The notes beneath the pieces were generated by a model, which ran no database searches, was not told the origin of the DNA, and saw nothing but the letters and a program-made list of their open reading frames with translations. Positions 9,076 through 17,652 of a stretch of DNA of 64,000 nucleotides are shown here, one piece after another. Numbering within the stretch: position 1 is the first letter of the stretch; every line of letters starts with the position of its first letter. The position numbers were made by a program, and so were the translations under genes. This DNA comes from Spirosoma sp. SC4-14 (GTDB lineage: Bacteria; Bacteroidota; Bacteroidia; Cytophagales; Spirosomataceae): contig NZ_CP147518.1 of NCBI RefSeq assembly GCF_037201965.1, positions 2,727,001 through 2,791,000 on the forward strand, read 5' to 3'.

Positions 9076-9960
9076 TTACTGATTCATTGTGCCGTTGGCT
9101 TTCAGGATTTTACTGAAAAACAAGACCTGATACGGCAGCGAATTCTCCCAGTATGCCCAGGTGTGAGCGCCGGGCCGTTCGGTATAGTCGTGTGGCGTTT
9201 TGTTTTCGATGAGTTGCTGATGCAGATCCCGATTGCCGACAATTAGAAAATCATCGACGCCAATGTCGAAAATGAGCGGGAGCCCGTTTTTCTTTAATTG
9301 ATCGGCCAGCGTCACCATCGTATAGCCCGGATAGGGTGCATCGCCTTCTTTCGGTGGGCCCAGGAGCTTCGCGAAGTTTTCCGAACGGGATTTGGCAAAG
9401 TCGGCGGGTACTTTCCAGGTAGCCGTATTGATATTCATGACGCCACTCATGCTTCCGGCTGCGCAATACAGATCCGGGTGCCGACTCGAAATAAACATGG
9501 CACCGTGCCCGCCCATGCTCAAACCCGCAATAATCCGGCCCTTACGATCATGAATGGTACGATACGTATTGTCGATTTTGTCGATCAGTTCTTTTGAAAT
9601 AAATGTCTCGAACTGACTGGTTTTGACGAGTGGACTATCGAAATAATAGCTGGTTGGGTCGCCGTCGGGCGTAACGATAATCAGGTTATACTGATCGGCC
9701 ATTCGGTGAAGCAGCGTCTTATCGGCAAGTTTGGTTAGCCAGTCGCGGAAGCTGCCTGTACCTCCATGCAGCAGGTAAAGCACCGGGAAGGGCGTAGCAT
9801 CCCGTTTTTTAGCGTTTACGTAGCGTTCCGGCAGGACGACAGCTGCCCGTAATGTCCGGTTCATGCTAGCGCTTGCTACGTCCAGCGTATCGACTTTTGC
9901 CGCCAGTGTTTGAATTGCAAAAAGACAGCCAATCGCAGCCGTGAACAGTTTAGTATGCAT
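9076..9960 (-). CDS. Exported esterase, alpha/beta-hydrolase (putative esterase family), paralogue 3 of operon
   Basis: 294 codons from ATG at 9960, with signal peptide ending at TLAA. It belongs to the 'putative esterase' (esterase D / S-formylglutathione hydrolase-like, PF00756) group: LYLLHGG near 62, nucleophile Ser148 in GLSMGGHG, acid Asp236/237 in FDIGVDDFLI, His266 in ERPGAHTW. Because it is exported, cleavage of acyl or feruloyl esters on carbohydrates is a reasonable guess, not formylglutathione. It is the last gene of three tandem paralogues, 12 bp after the preceding one, all sharing the AAKVD(T/S)LD start after the signal peptide. The REP-like element follows directly after its stop. 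Confidence 0.88.
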   Translation of the reverse strand: MHTKLFTAAIGCLFAIQTLAAKVDTLDVASASMNRTLRAAVVLPERYVNAKKRDATPFPVLYLLHGGTGSFRDWLTKLADKTLLHRMADQYNLIIVTPDGDPTSYYFDSPLVKTSQFETFISKELIDKIDNTYRTIHDRKGRIIAGLSMGGHGAMFISSRHPDLYCAAGSMSGVMNINTATWKVPADFAKSRSENFAKLLGPPKEGDAPYPGYTMVTLADQLKKNGLPLIFDIGVDDFLIVGNRDLHQQLIENKTPHDYTERPGAHTWAYWENSLPYQVLFFSKILKANGTMNQ

Positions 9961-9972
9961 TATTGATACGGA

Positions 9973-10842
9973 CTATTGAGATAAAGATCCATTCTCTTTT
10001 AACACGTTTTGAAAAAATAAGATGTGGTTCGGCAGCGAGTTTTGCCAATATTCCCAGCTATGTCCGCCAGGTCGTTCGCTGTAGTCGTGAGGAGTTTGGT
10101 TGAAAACCAGCCGGCGGTGCAATTCGCGATTTGGTTCGATAAGAAAGTCGTCGACACCGCAGTCAAAAATCAGCTTCTGTCCATTGGTTTTTAGTTTATC
10201 GGCCAGATTAATTACCGAAAAAGTTGCGTAGGTATCCGGCACCTGCTCAATAGGCCCCAGTATTTTCTCAAACTCCAGTTTAATGCCTTTGGCCATTTCA
10301 GGCGGCAGTTTCCAGCTTTGCATGTCGGGGTTGAGGGCTCCACTCATGCTACCTGCCGCACAGTAGAGGTCAGGGTGACGGGCAGCCAATAAAAGCGAGC
10401 CGTATCCTCCCATACTTAGGCCCGTAAGAACACGCCCTTTTCGGTCGCGGATAGTACGATACGTATTGTCGATTTTAGAAATAACTTCTTTGGTCAGGTA
10501 TGTTTCAAACTGGCTTTCCTTGTTGACCGGACTATCCAGGTAATAACTGAAAATTTCACCTTCCGGCATTGCAATAATCAGGTTGTAGTGGTCGGCTAGT
10601 CGCTGAATTAAGTGCTTGTCGGGCGTTTTAGTGATCCAGTCGTTAAAATGTCCGTAGCCGCCATGGAGAAGGTACAACACCGGATAGTTGGCCTTGCTTT
10701 TCGCATAGGATTCAGGCAATACAACTACTGCCCGGAAATTCTTTTTCATGACAGCACTTGGAATGTCGAGCGAATCGACTTTAGCTGCAAAGGAAGTCAG
10801 CGTAGAAATCAGGCTAAGTATGATTATCAACGTTCTAATCAT
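9973..10842 (-). CDS. Exported esterase, alpha/beta-hydrolase, paralogue 2 of operon
   Basis: 289 codons from ATG at 10842, signal peptide with cleavage near SFAA. Same family and layout as its two neighbours: LYLLHGGYG, nucleophile Ser143 in GLSMGGYG, DCGVDDFLIEPNR, and the C-terminal His in ERPGGHSW. The mature protein starts with KVDSLDIPSAVM, close to KVDTLDVPSAAM in the next copy. The gap to the upstream paralogue is 14 bp and to the downstream one 12 bp, so one transcript is likely. Exported ester hydrolase of unknown substrate; the three copies suggest duplication with specialisation. Confidence 0.88.
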   Translation of the reverse strand: MIRTLIIILSLISTLTSFAAKVDSLDIPSAVMKKNFRAVVVLPESYAKSKANYPVLYLLHGGYGHFNDWITKTPDKHLIQRLADHYNLIIAMPEGEIFSYYLDSPVNKESQFETYLTKEVISKIDNTYRTIRDRKGRVLTGLSMGGYGSLLLAARHPDLYCAAGSMSGALNPDMQSWKLPPEMAKGIKLEFEKILGPIEQVPDTYATFSVINLADKLKTNGQKLIFDCGVDDFLIEPNRELHRRLVFNQTPHDYSERPGGHSWEYWQNSLPNHILFFQNVLKENGSLSQ

Positions 10843-10857
10843 GGCATTTTGCGGACG

Positions 10858-11733
10858 TTATTGAGCAATCGAACCATTTTCTTTCAGAATTTTCTGGAAA
10901 AACAGCAGGTGATAAGGCAGCGAGTTTTGCCAGTAATCCCAGGTATGACCACCCGGCCGTTCAGTATAGTCATGCTCAACGTTACTGTAAACCAATCGGC
11001 GATGCAGTTCGCGGTTTGGCTCGATGAGGAAATCATTGACACCGCAATCTATAATGATTTTCTGACCGTTTGCTTTGATTTTGTCGGTCATGTAAACGAC
11101 CGAGTTCGCTATGTAGTTGTTGGGGATTGAACCCATCGGTCCCAGGATTCGGTTAAATTCTGGTTCTATTCTTTTTTCGAAAGTCGGATCGATACGCCAG
11201 GTCTTGTAGTTCAGATCGACGGCGCCACTCATGCTGCCAGCCGCGCAGTAAAGCTCAGGATGCCGCGTTGCCAGATACAATGCCCCGTGGCCGCCCATGC
11301 TCAGGCCCGTAATGACCCGGCCTTTACTCTCACGAATGGTGCGGTACGTATTGTCGATCTTGCTAATTACTTCTTTGGTAAGATAGGTTTCAAACAGATT
11401 GTCTTTTTGCGTTGGACTGTCCAGATAGCCGCTAAGCTTGTCGCCTTCGGGCATCACAATAATGAGGTTGTAGTGATCGGCCAGTTTGTGGATCAGCATC
11501 TTATCCGGCGTTTGTTTGAGCCAGTCGCTGAACTGACCACCCCCTCCATGCAGCAGGTATAAGACAGGATAGGTTGTTTTGCTCTTCGCGTAGGATTCGG
11601 GAAGGACCACAGCCGCCCGCATACTCCGGTTCATGGCGGCACTCGGTACGTCCAGTGTATCGACTTTAGCGCAGAAAGCAAGCTGAGGTAAAAAAAACAA
11701 GCAAAAAGCAACCGGCCGCAAAATAGATTTCAT
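10858..11733 (-). CDS. Exported esterase, alpha/beta-hydrolase, first gene of operon
   Basis: 291 codons from ATG at 11733, signal peptide MKSILRPVAFCLFFLPQLAF then CAKVD. Catalytic features match the two downstream copies: LYLLHGGGG, nucleophile Ser145 in GLSMGGHG, DCGVNDFLIEPNR (one acidic position of the DD pair is Asn here) and ERPGGHTW. It is the promoter-proximal member of the three-esterase operon; a textbook Bacteroidota promoter lies 76-106 bp upstream. The Cys at the signal-peptide end (AFCAKVD) is not preceded by a convincing lipobox, so a soluble periplasmic protein is more likely than a lipoprotein. Confidence 0.88.
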   Translation of the reverse strand: MKSILRPVAFCLFFLPQLAFCAKVDTLDVPSAAMNRSMRAAVVLPESYAKSKTTYPVLYLLHGGGGQFSDWLKQTPDKMLIHKLADHYNLIIVMPEGDKLSGYLDSPTQKDNLFETYLTKEVISKIDNTYRTIRESKGRVITGLSMGGHGALYLATRHPELYCAAGSMSGAVDLNYKTWRIDPTFEKRIEPEFNRILGPMGSIPNNYIANSVVYMTDKIKANGQKIIIDCGVNDFLIEPNRELHRRLVYSNVEHDYTERPGGHTWDYWQNSLPYHLLFFQKILKENGSIAQ

Positions 11734-11808
11734 GCTGTAAGACAGGAGTTAAGTATCTGTTCATGCAGGCTCCGGGCGGTAGGATTAAATTAGTCAGAAC
11801 CTTTGTGT

Positions 11809-11839
11809 CAAAAATACATAAAGACAGGGTTCTACCAAA
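11809..11839 (-). promoter_or_regulatory. Bacteroidota-type promoter of the triple-esterase operon
   Basis: Read on the minus strand: TTTG (11839-11836), a 19-nt spacer, then TATTTTTG (11816-11809), an exact match to the TTTG-N19-TAnnTTTG consensus of the Bacteroidota primary sigma factor. Transcription would start near 11802, leaving a leader of about 70 nt before the ATG at 11733. Confidence 0.65.
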
Positions 11840-12017
11840 ACATATTTGACTTTTTTGTAAAATATTGGGACTAATTATAATCTGAGACGGTTTTTGGTTA
11901 ATGGGTCAATAGAGGAGTTTGTATGCCACTATCAGATAATTAACACATAATCGGGGGGCTAATGTATGCAACTGGGCTTAAGCACATCGGAGCACTGCGC
12001 CAACGATTACCAGAACC

Positions 12018-12425
12018 TTATACTTGCTTACCAATCGGGTTAAATATAATTGGCTCGTCGGGAAGTCCTGGCAATTCATGTCCACGATAAAATTGAATGA
12101 GGCCTTTTACGCTGATGTCGGGTCGGCTGCGAAGCTGGTTTACAACCGGAGAAATGCGTCGGCGGCTAACGGGCAACCACACTCCGGCTACCAGAACATC
12201 GGCAGAACGGTCGCCATTTCGGCGAATATGGGTTATATGATGGGGATTAACGGCTAAACTTTTACTTAATCGGATAAAGTCGGGTACTGTGTCAATACAT
12301 TTCTTTAACGTAGTTGAGTTGACTTCTGGCACTGACGATCCAATTAAAAATACACGGGTGTAATTTCCCCATCCCATCAGATGGGTGATGCGATAGGTAT
12401 TGACACTCAGCTTACTAAGTTTCAT
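12018..12425 (-). CDS. Stand-alone LytTR DNA-binding domain protein
   Basis: 135 codons from ATG at 12425. The body resembles a single LytTR domain: the first strands ITHLMGWGNYTRVFL, the central TTLKKCID...FIRLSKSLAVNPHHI, and the closing strand VWLPVSRRRISPV, where the basic run would sit near the end of the domain. No receiver domain precedes it, so it would be a one-domain regulator that needs another signal input or partner. About 25 extra residues follow the domain. It is a single gene with no partner kinase nearby; targets unknown. Confidence 0.75.
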   Translation of the reverse strand: MKLSKLSVNTYRITHLMGWGNYTRVFLIGSSVPEVNSTTLKKCIDTVPDFIRLSKSLAVNPHHITHIRRNGDRSADVLVAGVWLPVSRRRISPVVNQLRSRPDISVKGLIQFYRGHELPGLPDEPIIFNPIGKQV

Positions 12426-12861
12426 GTATAGTTTCTCAAATTGAAATACAATTAGTTTACAATAAATATAAGAATCTTACCGAATAGTAAGCAAATAAGG
12501 CGGCCCTTAAAGAGCAGCCTTATTTAGTAGTTTGAAAAGAAAAGTCATCTGTACCTACGAGAATTTAATAAGGACGGATTTACAGAAATTGATTTTTTTT
12601 GAAAAATCTCGCCAGATGATCATTAGGACTAATCTTTAAGACTGCAATGGCTGTTTGTGTTACGTTTTTGTAAAACGTAGGTATTGGCCGGGAAAGTGGC
12701 ATGTGGAATAAAGTATTTATAATCTACAGATTCTGTAGAAAATAATAAACACAATTTGTATTGCAAAATGGTTAACTGTCAGATAATCAGTAGTTGGCAT
12801 GGTATTGGTAAAGAGTTAGGCAAAATAGAATAATTGACTAACCTCAAAACCACAAGTAATT
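12426..12861. other. Intergenic region with two small palindromes upstream of the DUF892 gene
   Basis: No gene seen in 436 bases. TACGTTTT-TGT-AAAACGTA (12661-12679) and TCTACAG-ATT-CTGTAGA (12723-12739) are perfect short inverted repeats 120-200 bp before the start at 12862 and might be regulator sites or small hairpins in a leader. No clean TTTG/TAnnTTTG pair was found. Confidence 0.3.
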
Positions 12862-13572
12862 ATGGCAACGTTTGGAGAACGCATTGCAAACTTTTTTGGT
12901 GGAAATGACACCGAAACTCAGGAAGGACTACGTAGTCTGTTCGCAACAGAGTTGAAGGATATGTATTATGCCGAGAAACAGGCAGTTGATGCCCTGGGCG
13001 AACAGGCCGATGCGTCGACAACCGATGAAGTCCGCAACGCATTTTTGCAGCATCAGAGTGAAACCCGCAATCAGGTGATGCGATTAGAGCAGGTTTTCAA
13101 CAGTATTGGCATTGATGTAGATGAGGGAACCTGTGATGCAATTGATGGGCTGGTCGACGATGCTCAGCGTGTTGTATCGAACACCGACTCGGGTTCACTA
13201 ACGCGCGACGCTGGGTTGATTATTGCTGGTCAGAAAATTGAACATCACGAAATTGCTGCCTACGGTTCGGCCGTAACATTAGCCCAGGTGCTCGGCTATA
13301 CGGAAGCCGCCAGGCTGTTGCAACAGACGCTAGATGAGGAGAAAAACGCCGATAAAAAGTTAACTATGCTTGCCGAATCATTTGTGAACAACAGGGCTGC
13401 GTCTGAGCAGGATGGCGACAATGATTCGTACCGAAATGACCTTAATCGGACAGATAATGCCGACCGCCAGGGTGTGGTTAATCCAGATGGAACACGTTAT
13501 GCCGAAAGTACGACCACAACCGACTATAATACCGGAACCGATATAAATCGGGGAAGTACCTTTGGTATATAA
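12862..13572 (+). CDS. DUF892 ferritin-like (YciE/YciF-type) stress protein
   Basis: 236 codons from ATG at 12862. Residues about 20-175 form a four-helix ferritin-like bundle of the DUF892 family, beginning LRSLFATELKDMYYAEKQ, with repeated Glu/His pairs (ELKDMYYAE, HQSETRNQV, KIEHHEIAAYG, TLDEEKNADKK) in the positions expected for a di-metal site. The last 60 residues are polar, low-complexity and likely disordered (NDSYRNDLNRTDNADRQ). Proteins of this family are cytoplasmic and induced by stress; the exact role is not established. A strong hairpin terminator follows the stop after 3 bp. Confidence 0.88.
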   Translation: MATFGERIANFFGGNDTETQEGLRSLFATELKDMYYAEKQAVDALGEQADASTTDEVRNAFLQHQSETRNQVMRLEQVFNSIGIDVDEGTCDAIDGLVDDAQRVVSNTDSGSLTRDAGLIIAGQKIEHHEIAAYGSAVTLAQVLGYTEAARLLQQTLDEEKNADKKLTMLAESFVNNRAASEQDGDNDSYRNDLNRTDNADRQGVVNPDGTRYAESTTTTDYNTGTDINRGSTFGI

Positions 13573-13575
13573 TTG

Positions 13576-13635
13576 ATAGCAACAACAAAAAACGGCACCG
13601 CAAACAATTGCGGTGCCGTTTTTTGTTGTTGCTAT
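13576..13635 (+). terminator. Strong rho-independent-type terminator
   Basis: 27-bp perfect inverted repeat (13576-13602 and 13609-13635) with a 6-nt loop AACAAT. The stem contains ACGGCACCGC followed by a T-run on the far side, directly after the DUF892 stop. It may work in both directions, since the acidic protein gene at 13702 ends toward it. Confidence 0.8.
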
Positions 13636-13701
13636 TTGTTGATTATCAGGCAGATGGGCGATGCTTTTGGTACAGACGCTATAGCAAAAGCAACTGGTTG
13701 T

Positions 13702-14031
13702 TTATTCAGGAAGCTCGTCATAATCCGATTCTTCCGGATCATCTTCCGTGCCATCGTTATTGCCCAGCGAATCGGCATTGCCGTAATTCGACAGATCTGG
13801 CGCCATATTCGGGCTTCCCGAAACGGCACCCATACCTTTGTTTATTTCCTGCGCTTCCTGCTCGTCAGTTGGGGTTGTTGGGGCAGAATTTGCATCACCC
13901 GATAAATCGGTAGGAGCATACGATTCGCTCAGCATATCACTTTCATCCGGTATCTGGATGGGGCCGCCTGTTTCGGGTTGAAACGATTGCGATGGCTCAT
14001 TGAGCATGGCATCCTGATTGGTATTTTCCAT
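13702..14031 (-). CDS. Small acidic, probably disordered protein
   Basis: 109 codons from ATG at 14031 (the frame extends 10 codons further to a TTG, less likely). No recognised domain. It is dominated by Asp, Glu, Ser, Pro and Asn with almost no hydrophobic runs (e.g. DGTEDDPEESDYDELPE at the end), so an unstructured acidic protein is expected. It converges on the DUF892 gene and shares its terminator region. Its composition resembles the disordered tail of that neighbour, and both may be stress-related, but this is only inference. Confidence 0.55.
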   Translation of the reverse strand: MENTNQDAMLNEPSQSFQPETGGPIQIPDESDMLSESYAPTDLSGDANSAPTTPTDEQEAQEINKGMGAVSGSPNMAPDLSNYGNADSLGNNDGTEDDPEESDYDELPE

Positions 14032-14082
14032 AGTATTTTGTTTAGCTGGTTTATAGGTCAAACTAAAATCCAGCCAATATGA

Positions 14083-14523
14083 TTAGCCTCGTGTAAATAC
14101 TTCCCACAGGCGGCTTTGCAATTTTCCGGCATAGGTCTTAACATCGAGATGGGACGCGTGAATCGTAAACGGACTAAACTGATGGGGAGCCGACGACAGT
14201 GGTTCAATCCGAATGGTTCGCCCGGTAGTCCAGCGCCCGGCCAACCGACGGACCGAGCCGGTTAACCGAACTCCGGCATCAATCAGATCAACGGCGCAAC
14301 TCTCGGGGTGTTGAGCTGTTGCCAGCACATGAGAAAACCGCTGCAATTGGTCGGCGTCGAACCAGGACAACTTCGGAAAATTCAATTGATTCGTCTGGCG
14401 GCCTTTGCGAAAAAGAACCTGTAAGGACAGTAAAGACTGTCCTGTTGCCGGACCTGACAATACTTGCAGGTCTAGAACTTCTAATGGTGATGTCCCTGAT
14501 GCTGTAGCGAGTTCAATGTTCAT
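14083..14523 (-). CDS. Hypothetical protein
   Basis: 146 codons from ATG at 14523; a TTG at 14565 would add 14 residues. I do not recognise the family. It has no signal peptide or membrane segment; it mixes short beta-like strands and basic patches (TGSVRRLAGRWTTGRTIRI). It lies 65 bp after the SDR gene on the same strand and 51 bp before the acidic-protein gene, so the three may be co-transcribed. Confidence 0.5.
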   Translation of the reverse strand: MNIELATASGTSPLEVLDLQVLSGPATGQSLLSLQVLFRKGRQTNQLNFPKLSWFDADQLQRFSHVLATAQHPESCAVDLIDAGVRLTGSVRRLAGRWTTGRTIRIEPLSSAPHQFSPFTIHASHLDVKTYAGKLQSRLWEVFTRG

Positions 14524-14588
14524 ATAGGGAGATGAAGAAGATAAAGTAAGCAGTAAACCGGACAAAGGTAGGAGATGTTTTCTCTTCT

Positions 14589-15338
14589 TTATACGTAGAT
14601 CATCTTCCGGGTTATGCCACCATCCACTATAAAGTTCTGCCCGGTGATAAAGTTATTTTCCGGCGCAATCAGAAACAGAATCATACGGGCAATATCGTCG
14701 GCCTGTCCCACTCGGCCAGCCGGGTGCTGAGCATGATCTTCGGGGCGTAGTTCTTCGGGTTTGGCTTTTGATTTTTTCTTTAATGCTGATACATCAATCC
14801 AGCCCGGACTGATGGCATTGACCCGAATGTCGGGGCCGAGACTAATGGCCAGTGAATGCGTCAGAGCCAGAATTCCTCCTTTGCTGGCCGAATAGGGGAA
14901 GGTATCGGGTTCAGATTGAAAAGCCCGCGTTGACCCCAGGTTAATGATACTCCCTTTTTGCTGGGCCAGGTACTGAGCCGTGTGCTTGGCACATAGAAAA
15001 GCACCCGTCAGGTTTGTACCGATTACGCGATTCCATTCGTCGAGGGTTAGTTTGTCGAGCGATTTTTCGATCATGATGGCTGCATTGTTAATGAGCGCAT
15101 CGATCTGGCCGAAATGTGAAACGGTTTGCTCGGCAGCTTTCCGAACATTCATCTCACTCGACACATCGCAGGATACGAAGAGAATCTGGGCCGACGATGC
15201 TTTGAATGCTTCGCGAAGTTCGGCCAGGGCATCGGTGTCCGACTCCCAGATGGCTACGCGGTAGCCGTGTGTAAGCAAATACTGTGTGACGACTCGGCCG
15301 ATACCCTGGCCTCCGCCGGTAATGATAGCTGTTCTCAT
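14589..15338 (-). CDS. Short-chain dehydrogenase/reductase (SDR)
   Basis: 249 codons from ATG at 15338. Classical SDR: Rossmann nucleotide-binding TGGGQGIG at 7-14, NNAA at about 84-87, catalytic tetrad Asn109, Ser136, Tyr149 and Lys153 (YSASKGG), and the C-terminal ITGQNFIVDGG typical of 3-oxoacyl-ACP reductase-like members. The residue after the second strand (WESD) suggests NAD(H) preference. Cytoplasmic oxidoreductase; substrate cannot be told from sequence. It diverges from the histone-deacetylase-family gene at 15449, with 110 bp between the starts. Confidence 0.92.
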   Translation of the reverse strand: MRTAIITGGGQGIGRVVTQYLLTHGYRVAIWESDTDALAELREAFKASSAQILFVSCDVSSEMNVRKAAEQTVSHFGQIDALINNAAIMIEKSLDKLTLDEWNRVIGTNLTGAFLCAKHTAQYLAQQKGSIINLGSTRAFQSEPDTFPYSASKGGILALTHSLAISLGPDIRVNAISPGWIDVSALKKKSKAKPEELRPEDHAQHPAGRVGQADDIARMILFLIAPENNFITGQNFIVDGGITRKMIYV

Positions 15339-15448
15339 ACAAGTTGGATAAATCCTAAAAACGTCTAAATCGGTAGGATTGGTAACAGAATTAGATGATG
15401 TTGGGTTAACTAAACCGTATCTTTATCGAACGGGCTATTTCTATTGGC

Positions 15449-16351
15449 ATGCTTCAGATTGCTTTTTCGCCGGTTTATCGACTTAGACTCCCTGAAGGTC
15501 ACCGGTTTCCAATGCTTAAGTATGAACTAATTTATGAACAGTTGCTTTACGAAGGCACTTGCAGCGATAACAATTTTTTTGCGCCGGACCCCGTTAACGA
15601 CCGTTGGGTGCTGGGTGTGCATACGGCGGAGTATGTGTTGGCCCTGAAAACCCTGACCATTGCGCCTGCGATGATGCGCCGGATTGGCTTTCCATTAACG
15701 AAAGAACTGATTGATAGGGAGTGGGTCATCACTCAGGGAACCATCGACTGCACACAGATTGCCTTTCGCGATGGTGTTGCCATGAACATTGCTGGCGGAA
15801 CACACCATGCATATCCCGATCGGGGCGAAGGTTTTTGTTTGCTTAATGACGTAGGTGTAGCTGCTCATTATTTGCTGGAAACGGGTCGGGCAAAGAAAAT
15901 TCTGGTCATTGATCTTGATGTGCATCAGGGCAACGGAACGGCCGTAATGTTTCAGCACGAACCACGGGTTTTCACGTTCAGCATGCACGGTAAAGACAAC
16001 TATCCGCTCAAAAAAGAACAGTCGGATCTGGATGTTGAACTTCCAACCGGCATGGCCGACAATGCTTATCTGACAACTCTTACCGATACGCTACCGGCGC
16101 TGATCCGACGCGAACAACCCGATTTTCTGTTTTATATCTCAGGTGTCGATATACTGGAGTCAGATCGGCTGGGTAAACTCGGCGTTTCGCGGGAGGGCTG
16201 TAAAGAGCGGGATGCATTCGTTTTCAATCAGGCAAAAGCATTCGGGCTGCCCATAGTAGTGTCGATGGGTGGAGGATATTCGCCCCGCCTGACCGATATT
16301 GTCGAAGCGCACTGCAATACATTTCGGGTGGCGGCCAATCTGTTTTTCTGA
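15449..16351 (+). CDS. Histone deacetylase/AcuC/AphA family hydrolase
   Basis: 300 codons from ATG at 15449. Class II-like bacterial HDAC fold: GGTHHAYPDRGEGFCLLND (substrate tunnel and catalytic His pair), then DLDVHQGNGTA carrying zinc ligands Asp and His, HGKDNYP, SGVDILESDRLG with the third zinc ligand Asp, and GGGYSP near the end. It should remove acyl groups from amines: polyamines, acetyl-lysine in proteins or a small metabolite. No acetyltransferase is nearby to indicate which. Cytoplasmic, monocistronic, divergent from the SDR gene. Confidence 0.9.
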   Translation: MLQIAFSPVYRLRLPEGHRFPMLKYELIYEQLLYEGTCSDNNFFAPDPVNDRWVLGVHTAEYVLALKTLTIAPAMMRRIGFPLTKELIDREWVITQGTIDCTQIAFRDGVAMNIAGGTHHAYPDRGEGFCLLNDVGVAAHYLLETGRAKKILVIDLDVHQGNGTAVMFQHEPRVFTFSMHGKDNYPLKKEQSDLDVELPTGMADNAYLTTLTDTLPALIRREQPDFLFYISGVDILESDRLGKLGVSREGCKERDAFVFNQAKAFGLPIVVSMGGGYSPRLTDIVEAHCNTFRVAANLFF

Positions 16352-16808
16352 CCCGGAACCACATAAATAGTGTTGTAGAAACGGTCTGTTGACTGGTTCC
16401 TGATCCAATCATGAGGTAGATAGAAGGCAAACAAAACGAAACCGTTGAGTTCACAATTCCATGATTGGGAGCGAGAACCAGGCTTCTGGGGTGCATTGAT
16501 TGGGGGTATTTTCAGGTTTGTCTGATCAGGCTATCTGTTAAATGAGTAGAAAAAGATTACCCCAGCCCCTATACTACAGGAAAACAACACCAGACCGGGG
16601 CTATGCCCGATCGATAAACCTGAACATTCATTCGAATGATAGCACAGTTTATCGGAGATTCTTAACTGTAGTTGTATCTTGGCATCACTATTAATAATGA
16701 TGAGCGTAGGTAATAGATCCGTTTTTCAGGCGGCTCTATCTAAGCGATTTCATCTGAGCGACTCCAAATGAAATAAAGCAAAACGAATGGCCTCGTTTTG
16801 TTCCTTAT
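16352..16808. other. Intergenic region upstream of the aldolase/hydantoinase cluster
   Basis: No gene is supported in 457 bases. The minus-strand frames here lack family features and overlap each other. The cluster promoter should lie here; TATCTTGG near 16674 is one mismatch from the TAnnTTTG element but has no matching TTTG partner, so I do not call it. Confidence 0.4.
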
Positions 16809-17570
16809 ATGAAGCAGAACATTGTTAAAACCCGGCTCAAAAATAATCAGCCCGTTTTAGGTATCCTTTCCAATAGTACTGATCCAACAGTAGCTGAACT
16901 TTGTGGTTTTTCGGGCCTGGATTTTTACATGATCGATGGTGAGCATAGTCCTGTAACTACTGCGCAGGTGCAGGAAATAGTGCGGGCTTGTGAAGTAAGC
17001 GGTATTACGCCACTGGCTCGTGTGCGCAGCAATGACCCCAAACTGATACTCCAGTTTCTGGACGCTGGCGTAATGGGTATTATGATGCCAGGAGTTAAAA
17101 CCGTGGCTGAGGTTGAAACATTGGTTCAGGCCGTAAAATATCCTCCGTTGGGGAATCGTGGTTTTGGCCCGGCCCGAGCGTCAGATTATTTACTGGGGGC
17201 TATGAACCAGGGCGAATTTGTTGCTTTCTCGAATGAACAGACGCTAATATTGCCCCAGATCGAAGATCGGGAAGCGATCGACAACATCGACGACCTGTTG
17301 GCAGTTGCAGGTATCGATGGGTTCGTAATCGGTCCTCGCGATCTGGCTATGTCGATGGGATACTACGATGGGCCTGCGCACGATGAAGTGAAGCGAACCA
17401 TTGCGGGAGTAGTCGAAAAAATACGAAAAGCAGGGCTGGTGGCAGGTACCACAGCCGCTACTGGCGATCAGGCCAGAGCCTTGATCGACCGGGGTGTTTT
17501 GTTTTGCCTCAATTCGTTTGCCGGGCTACTAAAGCTGGCCGCCGGCGATTACATGAAAGGACGGCAATAA
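16809..17570 (+). CDS. HpcH/HpaI-family class II aldolase
   Basis: 253 codons from ATG at 16809. Matches the HpcH/HpaI aldolase family (2-keto-3-deoxy sugar-acid and 4-hydroxy-2-oxo-acid aldolases): YMIDGEHSP with His46, ARVRSND with Arg71, and metal ligands Glu152 (LPQIED) and Asp178 (IGPRDLAMS). These enzymes reversibly split 4-hydroxy-2-oxo acids into pyruvate and an aldehyde using a divalent metal. The usual 'EHG' after the Asp is EHS here. First gene of a plus-strand cluster; the hydantoinase A gene starts 82 bp further on. Its presence beside hydantoinase-like ATPases suggests catabolism of a specific compound rather than housekeeping. Confidence 0.88.
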   Translation: MKQNIVKTRLKNNQPVLGILSNSTDPTVAELCGFSGLDFYMIDGEHSPVTTAQVQEIVRACEVSGITPLARVRSNDPKLILQFLDAGVMGIMMPGVKTVAEVETLVQAVKYPPLGNRGFGPARASDYLLGAMNQGEFVAFSNEQTLILPQIEDREAIDNIDDLLAVAGIDGFVIGPRDLAMSMGYYDGPAHDEVKRTIAGVVEKIRKAGLVAGTTAATGDQARALIDRGVLFCLNSFAGLLKLAAGDYMKGRQ

Positions 17571-17652
17571 GCAGGTATCAGCCAACAGGTGTGGCGATAC
17601 CATCCCAGGTCGGTTGTTGATTGATACCTGTTCATCGAAAAGGGTGTTTCTT

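Noticed and set aside
9076-11733. Assignment of the three esterases as S-formylglutathione hydrolases
   Set aside because: They carry signal peptides and there is no formaldehyde-pathway neighbour, so only the fold is claimed.
16224-16496. Overlapping minus-strand frames after the histone-deacetylase gene
   Set aside because: Partly antisense to the gene end, no signal, domain or start context.
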